Source of the DNA: CAZCDS01 sp964497585
Lineage (GTDB): Bacteria > Desulfobacterota > Desulfomonilia > Desulfomonilales > Desulfomonilaceae
NCBI GenBank assembly: GCA_964497585.1
Contig: CAZCDS010000030.1
Location: 6,609 to 70,608 of the forward strand
Length of the DNA stretch: 64,000 nt
Direction: 5' to 3'
A program made the translations under genes and the position numbers. Shown piece by piece: positions 61,273-64,000 of the stretch. Positions within the stretch are counted from its first letter, which is position 1. Every line of letters begins with the position of its first letter. The notes under the pieces were generated by a model, which saw nothing but the letters and a program-made list of their open reading frames with translations, did no database searches and was not told the origin of the DNA.

Positions 61273-63030
61273 ATGGCACGGGGATTACTGAGGGGGACAG
61301 CCGGGAAGGTTTCTACAACCGTCATAAATGCTATTGTCGCGTTGGCCTTTATCGCGCTGTGTGTAGTGATCGGTCTCTATTACCTTCAGGAACGCGGTAA
61401 GCCCCGGGGGACCGGTCATCTCTCGAAGGCGGCAAAGCCTGCCAAGAGCGTCAAAACGAGGGGTGAATATCTCGATATCCAATTCTATTCGTCGAGTGCC
61501 AAAAAGCGCTGGATCGATGAAATGGTCAAGGAGTTCAACGCCCGATATCACAAGGTCGGGGGAAAGATAGCGCGCATAAAGGCTTATCACGTCACATCCG
61601 GCGGCAGCTACGATGCGCTCAGGGAAGGACGAATTAAGCCTGATCTCTGGTCGCCGGGCGACGAGTCGTGGCTGCGCCTGGCCGCCGCGTACTGGAAGGA
61701 CGTGAAGCAAAAAGACCTCTTTGACAATTATCGGCCGCTGGTAAATATCCCCCTTGTTATCGCAATGTGGGAACCCATGGCCAAGGCGCTCGGATACCCG
61801 GGACCACTCGGCTGGAAGGATATCGCCATGGTCGCTTCCGAGCCCCACGGCTGGACCCCATACGGCCACCCCGAGTGGGGCAAATTCCGATGGGGCCACG
61901 CGCATCCCGACGCCAATTCCGGTTTTCTGGCGATCATATCCATTTTGTACGCGTCGTTGGGAAAGGTCGACGGCATCACACCCCGTGATCTGAAGAAGGC
62001 TCAGGTGGTCTCATTCCTGGCTGATTTCGAGGGCGCTGTCGAACACTACGGTCTCTCCAACAGTTGGATCGATGAAATGATGCACGCAAAGGGACCCGCG
62101 TATCTGTCTGCTGCGGTTCAGTATGAGAATACCATCATTCAGACGAACGCCCGGCACAAGAACAAGCCGTTCAAGCTTGTGGCCGTCTATCCCAAGGAAG
62201 GCGCGTTCTGGACGCAACACCCCGTTGCCGTTATCAAAGAGACGTGGATGACGCCCGAAAAAGAGAAAGCCTGCACGGCTTTTGTCGATTTCCTCCTCAG
62301 CGGGAAGGCCCAGCGCCGGGCTATGGAATTGGGATTGAGACCGATCTCACAGGGGATTCAGCTCGCAAGTCCCTTTGATGCAGCACATGGCGTCGATCAA
62401 AAGGTCGTCGCGGAGAAAAGGTTCAAGGTCCCCGAAGAGGCGGTGCTCAAGCGCATTCGGGATCTTTGGGAACAGGTCAAGGTGCCCGCGACGATTGCAC
62501 TGTTGATCGATCGATCGGGGAGCATGAAGGGTGAGCCCATGGAAAAGGCCAAGGAAGGGGCCGTACTCTTTATCCAGAACATGAAGCCGCGGGACCAATT
62601 GGAAGTTGTCGCTTTCAGCAATGAGGAACAGGTCATGACGCGGCTCTGTTCGATCCGCGACTGCGGGGAAGACGCGGTCACGCGAGTCGGGGGACTCTTT
62701 GCAGAGGGCGGCACGGCGCTGTACGACACGGTGAAGAACGTGTATCAGCGCTTGAAGAATTTGCGAAAAAAAGATCCAAAGCGGCGCTACGGTATGGTAG
62801 TGCTTTCAGACGGCAGGGATACCCGGAGCAACATCCAACGGTACGATTTTCTTGACGTACTGCCCAAGGGAGAGGATTTTGACGTACCGAAGATCTTTAC
62901 CATCGCGTACGGGCAGGAAGCGGACAAGGCTTTACTGAGGCAGATTTCGAACAGAACCAACGCTCGTATGTTCTCGAGTTCCGCGGGCCGGATCGTGCGG
63001 ACCTACAAGGAGCTGAGCGCCAACTTTTAA
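61273..63030 (+). CDS. Membrane-anchored fusion of solute-binding-like domain and VWA domain
   Basis: A 585-residue protein: one transmembrane anchor (about 17-39), a periplasmic-binding-protein-like domain (about 65-350; IQFYSSSAKKRWIDEMVKEF, GWKDIAMVASEPHGWTPYG, AFVDFLLSGKAQRRAMELGL) and a C-terminal VWA domain with a complete MIDAS: DRSGSMKG (about 411), a GGTALYDT loop and VLSDGRDTRSN. GAGGAG lies about 7 bases before ATG 61273. The binding-protein half resembles extracellular molybdate/iron-type (family 1/11) proteins. An adhesion- or chaperone-like role is plausible; ligand unknown. A coiled-coil membrane protein gene follows 57 bases later. Confidence 0.82.
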   Translation: MARGLLRGTAGKVSTTVINAIVALAFIALCVVIGLYYLQERGKPRGTGHLSKAAKPAKSVKTRGEYLDIQFYSSSAKKRWIDEMVKEFNARYHKVGGKIARIKAYHVTSGGSYDALREGRIKPDLWSPGDESWLRLAAAYWKDVKQKDLFDNYRPLVNIPLVIAMWEPMAKALGYPGPLGWKDIAMVASEPHGWTPYGHPEWGKFRWGHAHPDANSGFLAIISILYASLGKVDGITPRDLKKAQVVSFLADFEGAVEHYGLSNSWIDEMMHAKGPAYLSAAVQYENTIIQTNARHKNKPFKLVAVYPKEGAFWTQHPVAVIKETWMTPEKEKACTAFVDFLLSGKAQRRAMELGLRPISQGIQLASPFDAAHGVDQKVVAEKRFKVPEEAVLKRIRDLWEQVKVPATIALLIDRSGSMKGEPMEKAKEGAVLFIQNMKPRDQLEVVAFSNEEQVMTRLCSIRDCGEDAVTRVGGLFAEGGTALYDTVKNVYQRLKNLRKKDPKRRYGMVVLSDGRDTRSNIQRYDFLDVLPKGEDFDVPKIFTIAYGQEADKALLRQISNRTNARMFSSSAGRIVRTYKELSANF

Positions 63031-63087
63031 CCGTACCACGGCTCTCACCGAGCTTTACCGGCCATACGGCTGTGAAGGCTCCTCCCG

Positions 63088-63849
63088 ATGAAACGATATA
63101 TCAGAAGCCTCTTGTCGATTGTTCCCTTGACGGTTCTCACGGCTTCCGCGGTGACGGCCGCCTTTACCGGACTCCCCTGGATTGTAGCTTTGGGCGCTCT
63201 GGGCTCTGGTATTATCATATGGCAATCCCTTCGAGCAGACAAGACCGAGATAATCGCTGGCAAACGGAGGCCCGCCTATGATCTGAGCAAACTGGATCCC
63301 GAGCGTATAAAGAAGGTCGGGGCGGTGCTCAGGAAGAGACGAAAGATACTGGAGGCGCTTGATGAGATCAAGGACAATCCCTTTCTTGAATCGGACGAAC
63401 TCGCCGAACGGGTCGAGAACCTGGTGGAGGACTACTACTATCTTCTCGTCAAGCTGGCGCGCATAAAGCCGTTCCTCAGCCGCAACGCCATTACCTTGGC
63501 CCGCAGGTCACAATCAGAGTTGAAAAAGCGCATAGCCAGGACATCTGACGAGGTCACCCGCAGAAATCTCGCCATGGCCCTGAGGAGCAAGACCGATGAA
63601 CTCAACAGGCTTTACGGCCTGAAACAATACCGGAAACGGTTGAATTCCCAACTGACCAACCTTGTTGCCGCTTTGGACGGCATCTACGTCCGGATCGTCC
63701 AGTTCGGGCTCTCCGCTGAAGAACCGGATGATGCCATGCGGGAACTCTCGGGCCGAATCAACGACCTCATCGTCGACGTTGAAATCTCGGAAAAGGTCGC
63801 ACGGGAACTGAGACAGGTATCTGAGAGGACGCCCACCCCCACAGCATAA
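63088..63849 (+). CDS. Membrane protein with coiled-coil domain, partner of the VWA protein
   Basis: A 253-residue protein with two N-terminal hydrophobic segments (about 8-28 and 30-47) and a long, charged, helical remainder with coiled-coil character (RIKKVGAVLRKRRKILEALD, LAERVENLVEDYYYLLVKLA, SEKVARELRQVSER). No catalytic motif is recognised. Its position right after the VWA gene, same strand, indicates one operon; in other bacteria similar VWA proteins neighbour XpaC/TelA-like helical proteins, to which this might be distantly related (weak inference). Confidence 0.6.
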   Translation: MKRYIRSLLSIVPLTVLTASAVTAAFTGLPWIVALGALGSGIIIWQSLRADKTEIIAGKRRPAYDLSKLDPERIKKVGAVLRKRRKILEALDEIKDNPFLESDELAERVENLVEDYYYLLVKLARIKPFLSRNAITLARRSQSELKKRIARTSDEVTRRNLAMALRSKTDELNRLYGLKQYRKRLNSQLTNLVAALDGIYVRIVQFGLSAEEPDDAMRELSGRINDLIVDVEISEKVARELRQVSERTPTPTA

Positions 63850-64000
63850 CGGACCACTTTGCAAGAACCCTCCGGCCGGGCCCTTTCGAGAGTACGAGTC
63901 CCCTCAGATTCACGCTTGAAAAGCGGGATCTTGTGACGGGATACGCAGGACATTCCCCAGATTTTCGTAGGTGAGTAGTGTTTTGGTGTGGGATTGTTTG

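Overview
The window looks like chromosome of a strictly anaerobic Desulfobacterota (deltaproteobacterial) organism, perhaps close to Desulfomonile or Syntrophia. This is inferred from gene content: a ferredoxin-dependent 2-oxoacid oxidoreductase (korDABC), a 2-hydroxyacyl-CoA-dehydratase-type protein with its ATP-driven activator, an arsenosugar ArsS-type radical SAM enzyme, a ThiC-family radical SAM enzyme, a BKACE enzyme and many sensor kinases. No rRNA, tRNA or CRISPR array was recognised. Gene density is moderate, and many intergenic gaps of 300-700 bp contain only spurious reading frames.

Layout. 1-2640: 3' end of arsS, an ECF sigma factor with a zinc-type anti-sigma factor, and a small exported protein. 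2930-7754 (minus): complete livKHMGF uptake operon. 8340-10237: SYLF lipid-binding protein, GNAT acetyltransferase, small ankyrin protein. 10473-14984 (minus): a 1503-residue MEDS / seven-PAS hybrid histidine kinase. 15652-18535: a CBS fragment, an Old Yellow Enzyme and a DUF169 protein. 18783-28084 (minus): two RND efflux modules, each with permease and adaptor but no outer-membrane channel gene. 28429-30520 (minus): an activase plus single-subunit dehydratase pair (double-cubane-cluster-protein type) behind a promoter studded with 15-bp-spaced ATACGA boxes. 30584-33503: XerC/D recombinase, acyltransferase, twin-CX3C secreted protein. 33614-36667: ThiC-family enzyme with a visible promoter, a pyruvate-kinase-C-domain protein and 3-hydroxyacyl-CoA dehydrogenase. 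36879-43759: Cys-motif protein, two proline/cysteine-rich secreted proteins, FtsK and a HerA-like ATPase. 43971-46918 (minus): korDABC. 46949-49833 (minus): an acetolactate-synthase-like ThDP enzyme translationally coupled to a zinc-binding C-methyltransferase. 50152-55648: large membrane ankyrin protein, BKACE, alpha/beta hydrolase with a Cys nucleophile, and a GAF histidine kinase with a cysteine cluster. 55766-59136: strictosidine-synthase-like protein, a Spy-like protein, and a three-gene ECF module resembling CnrH-CnrY-CnrX. 59337-60878: SRPBCC protein, then a REP-associated (Y1/HUH) transposase flanked by inverted repeats and a 10-bp tandem array, next to an RTX gene fragment. 61273-63849: membrane protein fusing a solute-binding domain to a VWA domain, plus a coiled-coil membrane partner.

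How the genes fit together. Metabolism is anaerobic acyl-CoA and oxo-acid chemistry (Kor, 3-hydroxyacyl-CoA dehydrogenase, BKACE, dehydratase-type reductase) fed by branched-chain amino acid or organic acid uptake. A second theme is envelope surveillance: two ECF systems, Spy-like proteins, two RND modules and multi-input kinases. The most interesting candidates are the Cnr-like sigma module, the dehydratase pair with its operator array, the transposase with its matched repeats, and the cysteine-cluster kinase. Functions come from reading motifs by eye; no database search was run.
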